Shown: positions 8,697 through 17,863 of the stretch, piece after piece | Layout of the letters: each line of letters starts with the position of its first letter | Position numbering within the stretch: the stretch's first letter is position 1 | From: Anaerolineae bacterium | Lineage (GTDB): Bacteria > Chloroflexota > Anaerolineae > Aggregatilineales > Phototrophicaceae | Assembly (NCBI GenBank): GCA_025454525.1 | Contig: JALOOG010000032.1 | Coordinates: 1-43,242, forward strand | Direction of reading: 5' to 3' | DNA length: 43,242 nucleotides | Made by a program: the position numbers and the translations under genes | Notes under the pieces: model-generated | Told to the model about the DNA's origin: nothing | The model's database searches: none | What the model saw: only the letters and a program-made list of their open reading frames with translations

Positions 8697-11600
8697 TTAG
8701 TCTGTCACCACAAAGACCGCGGTCGTCAATGCGGGGATCGTAAACGTGCCGTCGGTGAACGTGGACGATTTGACGATCTCATCTGAACCATTGAACTGTA
8801 CTGGATGTAAGGTCAACGCCAGATCCGCAAACGTGGGATCGGTGAGGGTGATCGTCTCGTTAGTCGCATTGAAGATCACCACGATTGAACTGTGAATCGG
8901 GTCGATATTTTCGCTGTCGGTGAGCGTCATCGCGATCACACCGGGAAGTTGATCCGGCCCGGTGTTTTGGAAGGTGAGCATCGCTTGCACCTGTTCGGCC
9001 GTTTGCAGACGGAACAATGGTGAGCTATAGCGGATCTGCAACACCTCACGGAAATACGACACCGTGGTAAGGATGTGTTCACGGGTGGGCATCAGATCGG
9101 GGTTGGCCAATAACGGCTGCATGATCGGATAGTTGTTCTGATTATCCGCGGCCATCGGCAACCCGCGTCCCCAACCGTTGGTCTCATAGCTAAAGTCTAA
9201 GGCGTTGAACCAATCCCCAGAATTATAGCTGTTGCGATCTAACGACTTGGAGCGCAACATATCCATGCCCGCATGATAGAACGGAATCCCTTGTGAGAAG
9301 CTGATCACGCTGATCCCCAAGTTTTGCATCCGAACGCGATCGGCCATCGGGGTATCGATCGGCGCTTTGAATTGGATGATGTCAAACAGGGTCTCGTTAT
9401 CGTGTTTATCGACATAGACGATGTGTTCTTGTGGGTCAAGCGTGTAACCCGTCGGTGATCCACCATACGGCACATCGGCCCCAGTGATCACATCGCCCGC
9501 GCTACCGGTGAAGCGATAGGCGGCTAAATTGCCCGCTAAACCGATGCGGATCTGATCGCTGAATAAGAACAAGCGCTCCCGTTGTTCATCGGGTGTGCCG
9601 GGGGTGATACCGTTGGGGTTGGTGAACAGCCCATTGATGAAGCCTTGTTCTTGCTGGCCCCCGAATGGATTACCACCCCGTGCAGCATCCCGCAAGCGAT
9701 CGCTAAAGGTGCCAATGCCGAGTCCGCCGATGTTTAATTGCGTGGCGTTCACTCCGCGAGCATTGTCACCCACTTCACCAAAGTTCCAACCTTCGCCATA
9801 GACATAGATCGAACGGCCATCTACGCCATCTGCTTCGACGGTGAGCGCATCCAAGGCGGCCCGCACGTTTTGCATGTTGCGGAGCATATGATGACCCATC
9901 AGATCGAAGCGGAAACCGTCGATCTTGTAATCGATCGCCCAGATCAACAGCGAGTCGATCATCAATTTTTCCATCATCAGATGTTCGGTCGCTGTGTTGG
10001 GGCAACAAGTGCTGGTGGTCACATTGCCGTTTTGATCCAAGCGATAGTAGTACCCCGGTACGATCTTGTCTAACACAGAGCGATCCGCTTGTCCGACCGC
10101 GTTGGTATGGTTGTAAACCACATCCATGACCACCCGTAAGCCGTTTTGATTGAGCGATTGCACCATTTGACGGAACTCGAAGATCCGCGCATCGGGATTC
10201 ACCGCGTAACTGCCTTCAGGTGCGTTGTAGTGATAGGGATCATAACCCCAATTGAACGGGTCTTGATCACGAGTGGCGGAGATCAGCGCTTGCTGTTGAT
10301 CGGAGTCGGGTGGGAATGCGGACAGTGTTTCAAAATCGGGGCCGCCCCACGTCGATTTATCTTCATTGATCGTGGCAAGGTCAAAGGTCGGCAATAGATG
10401 CAAATGGCTTAACCCAGCATCGGCTAACGCGATCAAGTGTTGCATCCCAGCCGATTCGATCTCGGTGAAAGCAAGGTAAGTGCCGCGGTATTCCGGTGTC
10501 ACCGTTTGATCTAAAACGCTGAAATCGCGGATGTGCAGTTCATAGAGGGTGATGTCCTCTGGCGCGCCGAATTCCGGCTTGGCCAACGTATCCCAACCAT
10601 CTGGGGCCAAAGCGGGATCATCGCGCAAATTGACGATCTGACTATGGGTGCTATTCAGCGATAACGCAACGGAATAGGGATCGGTGACTAAGTTTTCGAC
10701 CACGCGATCCACACTGCGGACATAGACATTGACCGCAAATAAGTAGTATTGGCCATACCAATCGGGTGTGCCGGTGATGCTCCAGACACCGCTAAGATCA
10801 TCGCGAGTCATCTCGAACAAGTTCGCTTCACCGTCGGGCGTGGCATAGAGCAGGAAACCGACTGATTTAGCGGTGGGAGCCCAAACTTTGATCGTTGGCA
10901 CATCGCCTTCCCAAGAGATGCCTAAAGTCTCATTGACCGCATTCACACCATAAACATCATCCAATACGCCGGGAATTTGGATCGAGGTCGCATCCAATAA
11001 CGCGCCTTCAGCATCAAAAGCGGCGATCGCCACTTGTCCGCGCAAGAGTCCCGCCACGCGGCCCGCAGCCCCTTCATCCAATTTAAGGGCGGTCATGCCT
11101 TCCAAATGTGGGAATTTTTCCACGGTGGCTGCGCTAAGTCCGGCGGGATCTACGGTCAGATCAAGGGCGCGTCCATTCTCGATACCTTCGAGGGCCAGCA
11201 CTAGGCCGCCGTTGGACGTGGCAAACAGTTGATAGGTGGTATTCGCATCCGCGTTCCGCACATTCCAGGCAATGGTATCGCGTGTCACCCAGTGAGCGCG
11301 GGAGGTTTGCAAGTTGCCGCGCTGCACCGGACGATCTTGGGTAAAGCCTTCGGGCAGCGGCGCAAAATCAATCGTCATAACATTATCCGCCGTGTTAAAA
11401 GAGAAAACAGTGGTCGCCCCTTCATCAGGAACGATAAACGGGATATTTGCGCCGTCGCGTGCGCCGTCTAATCCATAGTTGAGCGTCCAACTTTCGTTGA
11501 GGGCAACTTTGGCCTCATATTCCCCCGGTGGGATCAGCGGAGTCGAATAGACATACACGCCGTCACCGTCGGGATCTTGTAAGCGGGTCAATAAACAAGT

Positions 11601-12062
11601 GGGCTGCCATTCCCCAGGGCAACCGACATCATCTTGATAGTTGCCGGGGACGTTGGCTAAGATCGAATTGACGGTATCCGTCACCCAACCTGTTTTGGTG
11701 TCAAAGAGAAATTGAACCGTGGTCGCCTCAGCTAAGACCAAGGGAATGTTCTCACCGTTGGCTTGAGCATTCAGGCCAAAATTGAGATCCCAAGTGCCGT
11801 TGAGCGCGGCCTTGTACTCATATTCGCCCGCCGGAAGATCAAACGACTTGCGCCAGAGATCGTTCGCAGGTTCATAAACCAATTGCGTGATCTCACAAGC
11901 CGGATCCCAGTCCGATTCGCACCCTAACACGCTTTGGATCGTGCCAGCGATCGTGACCGTTTCGGGTGTGTCGATCACCGCTTGCGCGCCGATCCCCCAA
12001 CTGAAGCTAAACAGCAAAAGTAACGCCAATAACCCTAAAATGAGCCTATTTTTGGTGGACAA
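8697..12062 (-). CDS. pulA: Secreted type I pullulanase (GH13) with N-terminal X25-type modules
   Basis: Pullulanase hydrolyses alpha-1,6 branches of pullulan, starch and glycogen outside the cell. The 1121-residue protein starts with TTG (12062), supported by AAGGAG seven bases upstream, and a signal peptide (residues 1-28, ending GIGAQA). Two similar modules follow (about 33-125 and 135-235), each with a CESDWDPAC or CPGEWQPTC pattern as in X25 domains of amylopullulanases, then a CBM48-like region (TIKVWAPTAKSVGFLLY). The GH13 signature blocks are all present in order: FNWGYDPYHYNAPEGSYA, VVMDVVYNHTN, DGFRFDLMGHH, YVYGEGWNFG and VDKHDNETL. The catalytic Asp and Glu lie in the third and fourth of these blocks. 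A beta-sandwich C-terminus ends the protein. It appears to be monocistronic. Confidence 0.95.
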   Translation of the reverse strand: MSTKNRLILGLLALLLLFSFSWGIGAQAVIDTPETVTIAGTIQSVLGCESDWDPACEITQLVYEPANDLWRKSFDLPAGEYEYKAALNGTWDLNFGLNAQANGENIPLVLAEATTVQFLFDTKTGWVTDTVNSILANVPGNYQDDVGCPGEWQPTCLLTRLQDPDGDGVYVYSTPLIPPGEYEAKVALNESWTLNYGLDGARDGANIPFIVPDEGATTVFSFNTADNVMTIDFAPLPEGFTQDRPVQRGNLQTSRAHWVTRDTIAWNVRNADANTTYQLFATSNGGLVLALEGIENGRALDLTVDPAGLSAATVEKFPHLEGMTALKLDEGAAGRVAGLLRGQVAIAAFDAEGALLDATSIQIPGVLDDVYGVNAVNETLGISWEGDVPTIKVWAPTAKSVGFLLYATPDGEANLFEMTRDDLSGVWSITGTPDWYGQYYLFAVNVYVRSVDRVVENLVTDPYSVALSLNSTHSQIVNLRDDPALAPDGWDTLAKPEFGAPEDITLYELHIRDFSVLDQTVTPEYRGTYLAFTEIESAGMQHLIALADAGLSHLHLLPTFDLATINEDKSTWGGPDFETLSAFPPDSDQQQALISATRDQDPFNWGYDPYHYNAPEGSYAVNPDARIFEFRQMVQSLNQNGLRVVMDVVYNHTNAVGQADRSVLDKIVPGYYYRLDQNGNVTTSTCCPNTATEHLMMEKLMIDSLLIWAIDYKIDGFRFDLMGHHMLRNMQNVRAALDALTVEADGVDGRSIYVYGEGWNFGEVGDNARGVNATQLNIGGLGIGTFSDRLRDAARGGNPFGGQQEQGFINGLFTNPNGITPGTPDEQRERLFLFSDQIRIGLAGNLAAYRFTGSAGDVITGADVPYGGSPTGYTLDPQEHIVYVDKHDNETLFDIIQFKAPIDTPMADRVRMQNLGISVISFSQGIPFYHAGMDMLRSKSLDRNSYNSGDWFNALDFSYETNGWGRGLPMAADNQNNYPIMQPLLANPDLMPTREHILTTVSYFREVLQIRYSSPLFRLQTAEQVQAMLTFQNTGPDQLPGVIAMTLTDSENIDPIHSSIVVIFNATNETITLTDPTFADLALTLHPVQFNGSDEIVKSSTFTDGTFTIPALTTAVFVVTD

Positions 12063-12108
12063 AAGATGTCTCCTTATTCGTTAAACCACTGATACGATCA
12101 TAACAAGC

Positions 12109-12651
12109 CTACCGATTAGACGCAAAAAGGGCGGCCCGTAAGGTTTGTGCATCCACCGCCCCAAAAAAGATGTGGGTGATCACCCCCGCCGCATTCACCA
12201 CATAAGTAGACGGTTGACCGCGCAAGCGATAATCGTCGGCCGCCCACCCGCGCCCGTCTAGGACGATCTCATAAGTGATTCCCAATTGTGCGATCCACGC
12301 CGCCACGAGATCCGGCGATTCCCCCAGATTCACCCCGATCACGGTGATGCCTTGATCCGCGATCTGCTGGAGTTCCGGCATTTCGGCACGACACGGCAGA
12401 CACCAAGTCGCCCAAAAGTTGATCACCACTGGCTCACCGTAAAAATCGACTAAAGCCAAATGTGACCCGTCTACACGCGGTAGATCTAAGGGCGGGGCTG
12501 ATGCGCCGATCTCTGGTGCGATCGGACGTGAGTCTAAGGAGACGCGGAAGCCCGTAAAATCAGCGCGATCCGGTAAACCGACGGCCGCTAAGATCACGGC
12601 CGCGGTGAGCCATAAGCCCAAAGCACCGGCCAAGATCAAGATCTTTTTCAT
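12109..12651 (-). CDS. TlpA/ResA-like membrane-anchored thioredoxin
   Basis: This is a thiol-disulphide oxidoreductase acting outside the membrane, of the class that reduces cytochrome c haem sites or other exported thiols. One N-terminal hydrophobic segment (about residues 3-24) serves as anchor or uncleaved signal. The redox site WCLPC is at 83-87 within NFWATWCLPCRAEMPEL, and a cis-Pro motif GQPSTYVV follows near the C-terminus. The ATG at 12651 is preferred because AGGA sits about 10 bases upstream; a TTG at 12660 would add three residues and also has a GGAG upstream. No cytochrome biogenesis gene is adjacent, so the substrate is unknown. Confidence 0.85.
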   Translation of the reverse strand: MKKILILAGALGLWLTAAVILAAVGLPDRADFTGFRVSLDSRPIAPEIGASAPPLDLPRVDGSHLALVDFYGEPVVINFWATWCLPCRAEMPELQQIADQGITVIGVNLGESPDLVAAWIAQLGITYEIVLDGRGWAADDYRLRGQPSTYVVNAAGVITHIFFGAVDAQTLRAALFASNR

Positions 12652-12660
12652 CAGCGCCAA

Positions 12661-13272
12661 GTCCTATTTACTCCTCATGATCAAGTGATCGTTTAACAAC
12701 AAACGAAAGGTGGGTTGCAAGAAAAGCGCACGGATCAAAAAATCATGTTGATCTCCATATCCAATAACCTCACAAAAAGTCGCTAATCTCCAAACACCCA
12801 TGTCATGCTTACTTCCCCGCGCTTTCCCCCTAGTTTACACCCTTGTCTGTAATGCGTGGGTGGGATTATACGCAAGCGATTTTCCTATATCTACATTAGA
12901 AAAATTGGGACATTTGTCACGACTTTTCAGAAAATTTGTGCTAAACTTTTGGCATCATTCATTGATGTGAAGATCATCGCGCATGACACCCTATCGCACT
13001 CTCGAAACCCGTCTCAATCTCCAACGCCCGTATCCCCATTTACAAAATAACGAATCACCTTTCGTTATCAACAAATCATCGGATTCATTGTTGTTGTTAT
13101 CGTCATCAATCACAGATCACCCAATCAATGCGCTTTACGGTAGAGCGTGCCGGGCCGTTATCAAGGCTTTTAGGGTAATCTGTGCTACACTAGACACAGA
13201 TCGATCGCCAGAAGATTGCTATGTCTCACTTCGGCATTCCCCTGATTTTGTGAAACAAGGGTAGCTTAGCTT
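12661..13272. other. Intergenic region, 612 bases, no supported gene
   Basis: This gap separates divergent genes and must contain promoters for both. It holds the second GGGTGGGATT element (12858-12881) and a small hairpin ATAACGA/TCGTTAT near 13046-13067. Two similar motifs, TGTGCTAAACT (around 12937) and TGTGCTACACT (around 13180), resemble extended -10 boxes; the second lies about 85 bases before the MoxR gene. Short frames of 64 and 93 codons on the plus strand lack ribosome sites and recognisable sequence, and were not called. Confidence 0.5.
12858..12881 (+). repeat. Second copy of the GGGTGGGATT dispersed element
   Basis: The 24 bases beginning GGGTGGGATTATACGCAAGC match 8635-8658 at 19 of 24 positions. 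Unlike the first copy, no perfect inverted arm lies immediately to its left. Confidence 0.55.
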
Positions 13273-14361
13273 ATGACCACAATCGACATTTTACGGCAAC
13301 ACGCTGAACAGGAATTTCACCAAGAATTAGCCGCCCTACAAGCGGTGGATCAGCGGGTGCGCCCCACGAATTGGGCTTTATCACCTTGGGCGGTCTCGCT
13401 CTATATCTTGGGCGGCACGTTGGACAATGGCTATACGATCGTCCCCAAATATTTCGGCGAACGACGCATCATTGAGATCGCGATCGCTACCCTCGTCACC
13501 GATCGCGCCTTATTATTGCTGGGTGTGCCGGGGACGGCGAAAACGTGGGTTTCTGAACACCTCGCCGCGGCCATCAGTGGCGACTCTACCATGCTCATTC
13601 AAGGCACGGCCGGCACCGCTGAAGAGTCAATCCGCTATGGCTGGAATTACGCACGCTTGTTAGCTGAAGGCCCGTCAATGAATGCCATTGTGCCGAGTCC
13701 AGTCATGGTCGCAATGCGTGATGGCAAGATCGCCCGCGTTGAAGAACTCACCCGTATCCCGTCCGATGTCCAAGATACCTTGATCACGATCCTTTCCGAA
13801 AAGATCTTGCCGATCCCCGAACTGAACAGTGAGATCCAAGCCCGTAAGGGCTTCAACATCATCGCCACCGCTAACGATCGCGATCGCGGGGTGAATGATC
13901 TCTCTAGCGCGCTCAAACGCCGCTTTAATACCGTCGTTTTGCCTTTGCCTAAGACGATCGACGAGGAGATCGAAATCGTGCGGAGTCGCATTGAGGCCTT
14001 GGGCCGGGCCTTAGACATGCCTGCCGAAACCCCCGCCCTCTCGGAGATCCGCCGCGTGGTGATGATCTTTCGGGAATTGCGCGAAGGCCGCACTATGGAC
14101 GGGCAAACCCGGGTCAAATCACCTACCTCCACCCTTAGCACCGCCGAAGCGATCTCGGTGATCAACAGCGGAATGGCCCTTGCGTCCCATTTTGGCAACG
14201 GACGACTCTCCGCCGAAGATGTCGCCGCAGGCATCATCGGCGCGGTGATCAAAGACCCGGTTCAAGACCGTACCGTCTGGTTAGAGTATCTCGAAACGGT
14301 GATCAAAGACCGTGAAGGGTGGAAAGACCTGTATCGCGCTTGTCGTGAAGCACTTGGCTGA
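13273..14361 (+). CDS. MoxR-family AAA+ ATPase (YehL-like)
   Basis: MoxR ATPases are ring-forming chaperone-like AAA+ proteins that usually act on partners carrying VWA domains. In the 362-residue protein Walker A GVPGTAKT lies at 84-91, sensor-1 Asn is in IIATANDRDRG, and an arginine-finger-like SALKRRF follows. At the Walker B position it reads IARVEELTRI, with Glu-Glu rather than the usual Asp-Glu, as in the subfamily paired with DUF5682. The first 60 residues form a helical N-terminal extension. It heads a three-gene operon, with 22 bases to the AlkD-like gene and then 9 to DUF5682. Length and partners recall enterobacterial yehL-yehM, but the VWA and SWIM genes of that locus are missing here. 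Confidence 0.88.
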   Translation: MTTIDILRQHAEQEFHQELAALQAVDQRVRPTNWALSPWAVSLYILGGTLDNGYTIVPKYFGERRIIEIAIATLVTDRALLLLGVPGTAKTWVSEHLAAAISGDSTMLIQGTAGTAEESIRYGWNYARLLAEGPSMNAIVPSPVMVAMRDGKIARVEELTRIPSDVQDTLITILSEKILPIPELNSEIQARKGFNIIATANDRDRGVNDLSSALKRRFNTVVLPLPKTIDEEIEIVRSRIEALGRALDMPAETPALSEIRRVVMIFRELREGRTMDGQTRVKSPTSTLSTAEAISVINSGMALASHFGNGRLSAEDVAAGIIGAVIKDPVQDRTVWLEYLETVIKDREGWKDLYRACREALG

Positions 14362-14383
14362 TACCACACTCAAGGAGGATCCT

Positions 14384-15085
14384 ATGCGAGTCTATGCCGA
14401 TGCGATCCGTGAATTTCTGCGTAGCAGTGGCAGTCCAGATCATCAACCGCCACCCGGCTACACCGGATCTCCCCACCTACATCACGGGGTTTCTGTCCCG
14501 GTGATGCGCGATTATGTGAAAGCGTGGATCAAGGCCAACCCCGATTTTACCCGTGACCACTGGATCGGCTTACTGGATCTGTTGTACACGGGGGAATCGA
14601 TCGAAGAACGGTTGATCGCCGGCCTATTGATCGCTGAATTGCCAGCTTTACGGCGCGATCTCCCCTTAGATCAATTACACACTTGGCTAGGGGCGCTCAC
14701 CGGCTGGGTGGAGATCGATACCACCTGCCAAAGCACCTTCACCGCGAACGAACTCATCACCCGGTGGGACGCATGGTGTCCGTTTCTGGCGCAATTGGCA
14801 AAAGATCCGGCGATCAGTCGGCGGCGGGCCAGCTTGGTCTTATTGATTAAACCGATCCGCGAATCCTCCGAGTCGCGGTTGATCACATTGGCCTTACAAA
14901 ACGTCGATCAACTTCACTCTGAACGCAATCCCCTGATCCAAAAAGCGATCTCATGGATCTTGCGTGAGGGGACAAAACGCCACAGCGAGGCGATCCGCGC
15001 CTATTTAGAAACCCATGAGGACGCGCTTGGCAAGACGATCGCCCGTGAAGTCCGTCACAAACTTGACACCGGTAAGAAAAAGTAG
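14384..15085 (+). CDS. AlkD-like HEAT-repeat DNA glycosylase (DNA alkylation repair family)
   Basis: AlkD proteins are made of HEAT repeats, wrap damaged DNA and excise alkylated bases without flipping them. A strong AAGGAGG six bases before the ATG at 14384 fixes the start, giving 233 residues rather than a longer upstream frame. Residues aligning with the B. cereus AlkD active site appear conserved: W108 and D112 in GWVEIDTTC (same W-x3-D spacing as W109/D113), the RRR at 146-148 near R148, and W191 in QKAISWILRE near W187. It sits between the MoxR and DUF5682 genes with minimal spacing, so it is probably co-expressed and functionally linked. HEAT repeats could alternatively serve only as a scaffold, but the conserved site argues for DNA binding. 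Confidence 0.82.
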   Translation: MRVYADAIREFLRSSGSPDHQPPPGYTGSPHLHHGVSVPVMRDYVKAWIKANPDFTRDHWIGLLDLLYTGESIEERLIAGLLIAELPALRRDLPLDQLHTWLGALTGWVEIDTTCQSTFTANELITRWDAWCPFLAQLAKDPAISRRRASLVLLIKPIRESSESRLITLALQNVDQLHSERNPLIQKAISWILREGTKRHSEAIRAYLETHEDALGKTIAREVRHKLDTGKKK

Positions 15086-15094
15086 GATCACGCT

Positions 15095-17374
15095 ATGTCT
15101 GAAGTTCATGTATTTGGGATTCGTCATCATGGCCCAGGATCGGCCCGTAGCTTGATCTTGGCCTTAGATGCACTCCAACCGGACATCCTCTTGATCGAAG
15201 GCCCACCCGATGCCGATGGGATCATCCCATTGGCCGGTTATAAGACGATGATCCCACCCGTGGCCCTCTTGGTGTACGTGCCGGATAAACCGACCAAGGC
15301 CGCATTTTACCCGTTTGCGGTGTTTTCTCCCGAATGGCAAGCGATGCAATATGCGCTAAGCGCCCAAATCCCCGTGCGCTTTATGGATCTGCCGTTAAGT
15401 TATCGCTTTGCCATAGAACCCGAAACCAGCGAGGATCAAGCTGCCGAGTCTGAATTGCCAAAGACTCCTACCCCTGAGGAGTCGTCCGCTGAACCGACCA
15501 TTCGACAAGATCCCTTAGGGGCTTTGGCCCGCGCCGCTGGCTATCCGGACGGTGAACGGTGGTGGGAGCAGATGGTAGAACATCGGCGCGATAGCCGTGA
15601 GTTATTCGCCGCGGTATTAGAGGCGATGAGCGCGCTCCGCGAAAGTGTCACTGATGAGGTGATACCCGATCAACAATTTGTCTATCAAGAGAATTTGCGT
15701 GAAGCGTACATGCGAAAGACGATCCGCGCCGCGCAAAAAGAAGGGTATCATCGGATCGCGGTGGTCTGTGGTGCATGGCACGCCCCGGTTTTAGCCCACA
15801 TGCCTCCGCAAAAAGAGGATCAAGAGTTACTCAAAGGGTTGAAAAAGGTCAAAATTGAGGCGACATGGCTACCTTGGACACATGGCCGCTTGAGTTATTA
15901 CTCCGGCTATGGCGCGGGCATTCGCTCCCCCGGTTGGTATCAATTTTTATGGGATACCCCTACCGAACAGATCACCAACGGTTGGCTCACCAAAGTCGCC
16001 CATTACCTACGAGAGCAAGATCTAGATGCCTCACCGGCCCAAGTGATCGATGCGGCCCGTCTTTCTGAGACCTTAGCCGCCTTGCGCGGACGGGCGATCC
16101 CTACTTTAGACGAATTTAACGAGGCCACGTTGAGCGTATTGTGTTTTGGCAACGATACACCGATGCGCCTACTTCATCAAAAGCTGATTATCGGCGAAAC
16201 GATGGGCGAAATCCCGGATGAAACGCCGATGGTGCCACTTCAACGGGACTTGATCCACCAACAACGCCATTTGCGGATGCGTCCAGAGGTCAACGAGAGC
16301 AAACTCACCTTAGACTTGCGCGAAACGATGCACCTTCACAAGAGTCATCTCTTGCACCGTTTAGCGATCTTGGGGGTGTCTTGGGGCCAAAAAGAGCCGG
16401 TCAAACAAAAAGGCACGTTTAAAGAAGTCTGGCGCTTACGTTGGTCGCCCGAAAACACGATCCAATTGATCGAAAAAAGCCCGTATGGTAACACGATCTA
16501 TGAGGCCGCCAGTGCTTACGCGCTCCATGTGGCCAAAGGTGAACCGGAATTAGCCGTCCTCACCGCCTTGGTGAATGAGGTCTTACAAGCAGAATTGCCG
16601 GAAGCGGTAGATGAGCTGGTGCATCGTCTCCAAGTGATCGCGGCCTTAACCGGGGATGTCAGTAAGTTGATGGCCGCGTTACCGGCCTTGGTGGATGTCT
16701 TGTTATATGGCAATGTCCGCAAAACCGATCGCACCATGGTGAGCGAAGTTGTAGACGGCATTGTCACCCGGGCCTGCATCGGTTTACCGACGGCCGTTCA
16801 CGCCTTAGGAGATGACACCGCCCGCGAATTGTTCCTCTTGATCCGTAACTTTAATGTGGCCTTGCGGATGTTGCAACACGCCGAACATCTGGAGACTTGG
16901 CACAATGTCTTGGCCCGCATCATGGGGCAAACCACCGTTCATGGCCTGATCCGCGGGCGGGCTTGCCGCATTCTGCTAGACAGCGCCGTAATCAACGGGG
17001 AAATCGCCGCCCAACACATGCGCTTTACCCTCAACGGGATCGAGGACGCGAGTCAAGCCGCTGCTTGGTTACAGGGCTTTTTAGCGGGCAGCGGTTTGAT
17101 CCTGTTGCATGATGAAAATCTGCTGAAGATCTTAGACGGATGGGTGGCCACGCTCCGCCCTGAAGAATTTATCGCTTTATTGCCGATGGTGCGAAAGACC
17201 TTTAGCACTTTCACCCAACCGGAACGCCAACAGATCGGGGTCAAGGTGAAGGGAATTTTGAGCGAAATCCCAACCGAGAAAAAAAACCGTCCAGACTCGG
17301 TGGATCAAGATCGTGCCGACTCGATTTTAGGCATCTTAGGGCATTTATTGGGCAATGACCCATTACCCGAATAA
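15095..17374 (+). CDS. DUF5682 family protein (YehM-like)
   Basis: The 759-residue protein begins VHVFGIRHHGPGSARSL, the hallmark opening of DUF5682. A conserved EGPPDAD follows at 35-41, then AYMRKTIRAA (204-213) and VVCGAWHAPVL (223-233). These blocks resemble the metal-binding motifs of the TraB/TIKI/EreA-like superfamily (paired GxxH and RxxxM..I), suggesting an N-terminal enzymatic domain. Residues 110-140 are acidic and low-complexity. The C-terminal half is helical and of unknown fold. DUF5682 genes are typically encoded next to MoxR ATPases, as here. It is third in the operon, with AGGA eight bases before the ATG. The biochemical activity is not established. Confidence 0.85.
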   Translation: MSEVHVFGIRHHGPGSARSLILALDALQPDILLIEGPPDADGIIPLAGYKTMIPPVALLVYVPDKPTKAAFYPFAVFSPEWQAMQYALSAQIPVRFMDLPLSYRFAIEPETSEDQAAESELPKTPTPEESSAEPTIRQDPLGALARAAGYPDGERWWEQMVEHRRDSRELFAAVLEAMSALRESVTDEVIPDQQFVYQENLREAYMRKTIRAAQKEGYHRIAVVCGAWHAPVLAHMPPQKEDQELLKGLKKVKIEATWLPWTHGRLSYYSGYGAGIRSPGWYQFLWDTPTEQITNGWLTKVAHYLREQDLDASPAQVIDAARLSETLAALRGRAIPTLDEFNEATLSVLCFGNDTPMRLLHQKLIIGETMGEIPDETPMVPLQRDLIHQQRHLRMRPEVNESKLTLDLRETMHLHKSHLLHRLAILGVSWGQKEPVKQKGTFKEVWRLRWSPENTIQLIEKSPYGNTIYEAASAYALHVAKGEPELAVLTALVNEVLQAELPEAVDELVHRLQVIAALTGDVSKLMAALPALVDVLLYGNVRKTDRTMVSEVVDGIVTRACIGLPTAVHALGDDTARELFLLIRNFNVALRMLQHAEHLETWHNVLARIMGQTTVHGLIRGRACRILLDSAVINGEIAAQHMRFTLNGIEDASQAAAWLQGFLAGSGLILLHDENLLKILDGWVATLRPEEFIALLPMVRKTFSTFTQPERQQIGVKVKGILSEIPTEKKNRPDSVDQDRADSILGILGHLLGNDPLPE

Positions 17375-17396
17375 CTTTTATGACCCGTTGTGAACC

Positions 17397-17425
17397 TTGA
17401 CGCAAGGCCTTAAGCGGATTATGAT
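17397..17425 (+). promoter_or_regulatory. Promoter of the small acidic gene
   Basis: TTGACG (17397-17402) and TATGAT (17420-17425) are separated by exactly 17 bases, each one base off consensus. The start codon lies 38 bases downstream, so the small gene can be expressed separately from the operon before it. Confidence 0.75.
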
Positions 17426-17463
17426 TAACGGATATGGAATAGTTGATCTTAAGGAAATCGTAA

Positions 17464-17814
17464 ATGCTGACACAGCAAATCCTCGCGCCCTATCTCGCGA
17501 TGCGTGAGAGCGGTTCAAGCCCCGCGGAGGTCTATGCCCAAGCGTTTGATGATTGTCAGGCGTGGAATTTGCGCCAAGACATCTTACGGATGCTGTATGG
17601 GCTAGAAGGGGATGACTTGTTGATCGCGGTGGATGAAGGCGATGAATTGGCATTAGAGTTATATTTTGACTTGCGCGATGATGGCGCGAGTCCGGCGGAG
17701 GTGAGTCAGCAAGTCCGCGCCGATGGTCATACCACTGTGGAAGCGATCCGCGTCTTGTGGAAACTCTACGGGCTTAGCGGGTTTGAGGCTAAAAATATCG
17801 TGATGGCCAGTTAA
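17464..17814 (+). CDS. Small acidic hypothetical protein
   Basis: I do not recognise the family. The 116-residue product is acidic, predicted helical and soluble. It contains two similar segments with the pattern SPAEVYAQAFDD (19-30) and SPAEVSQQVRAD (about 76-87), each preceded by a helix around MRESGS or LRDDGA, which suggests an internal duplication of roughly 55 residues. AAGGA lies about 9 bases before the ATG. It has its own near-consensus promoter and is closed by a good terminator, so it is an independent, probably well-expressed unit directly after the MoxR/AlkD/DUF5682 operon. Confidence 0.75.
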   Translation: MLTQQILAPYLAMRESGSSPAEVYAQAFDDCQAWNLRQDILRMLYGLEGDDLLIAVDEGDELALELYFDLRDDGASPAEVSQQVRADGHTTVEAIRVLWKLYGLSGFEAKNIVMAS

Positions 17815-17818
17815 AGCG

Positions 17819-17848
17819 ATGGCCGAGGCATTCGCCCTCGGCCATTTT
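17819..17848. terminator. Rho-independent terminator between convergent genes
   Basis: ATGGCCGAGG (17819-17828) pairs with CCTCGGCCAT (17836-17845) around a 7-base loop, followed by TTTT on the plus strand. It ends the small acidic gene and may also stop transcription from the BON-domain gene. Confidence 0.8.
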
Positions 17849-17863
17849 ATAAGCGATCGATCC

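Noticed and set aside
12856..13264. Two plus-strand frames of 64 and 93 codons upstream of the MoxR gene
   Set aside because: No ribosome sites, biased composition and no recognisable sequence; they overlap each other and a likely promoter region.
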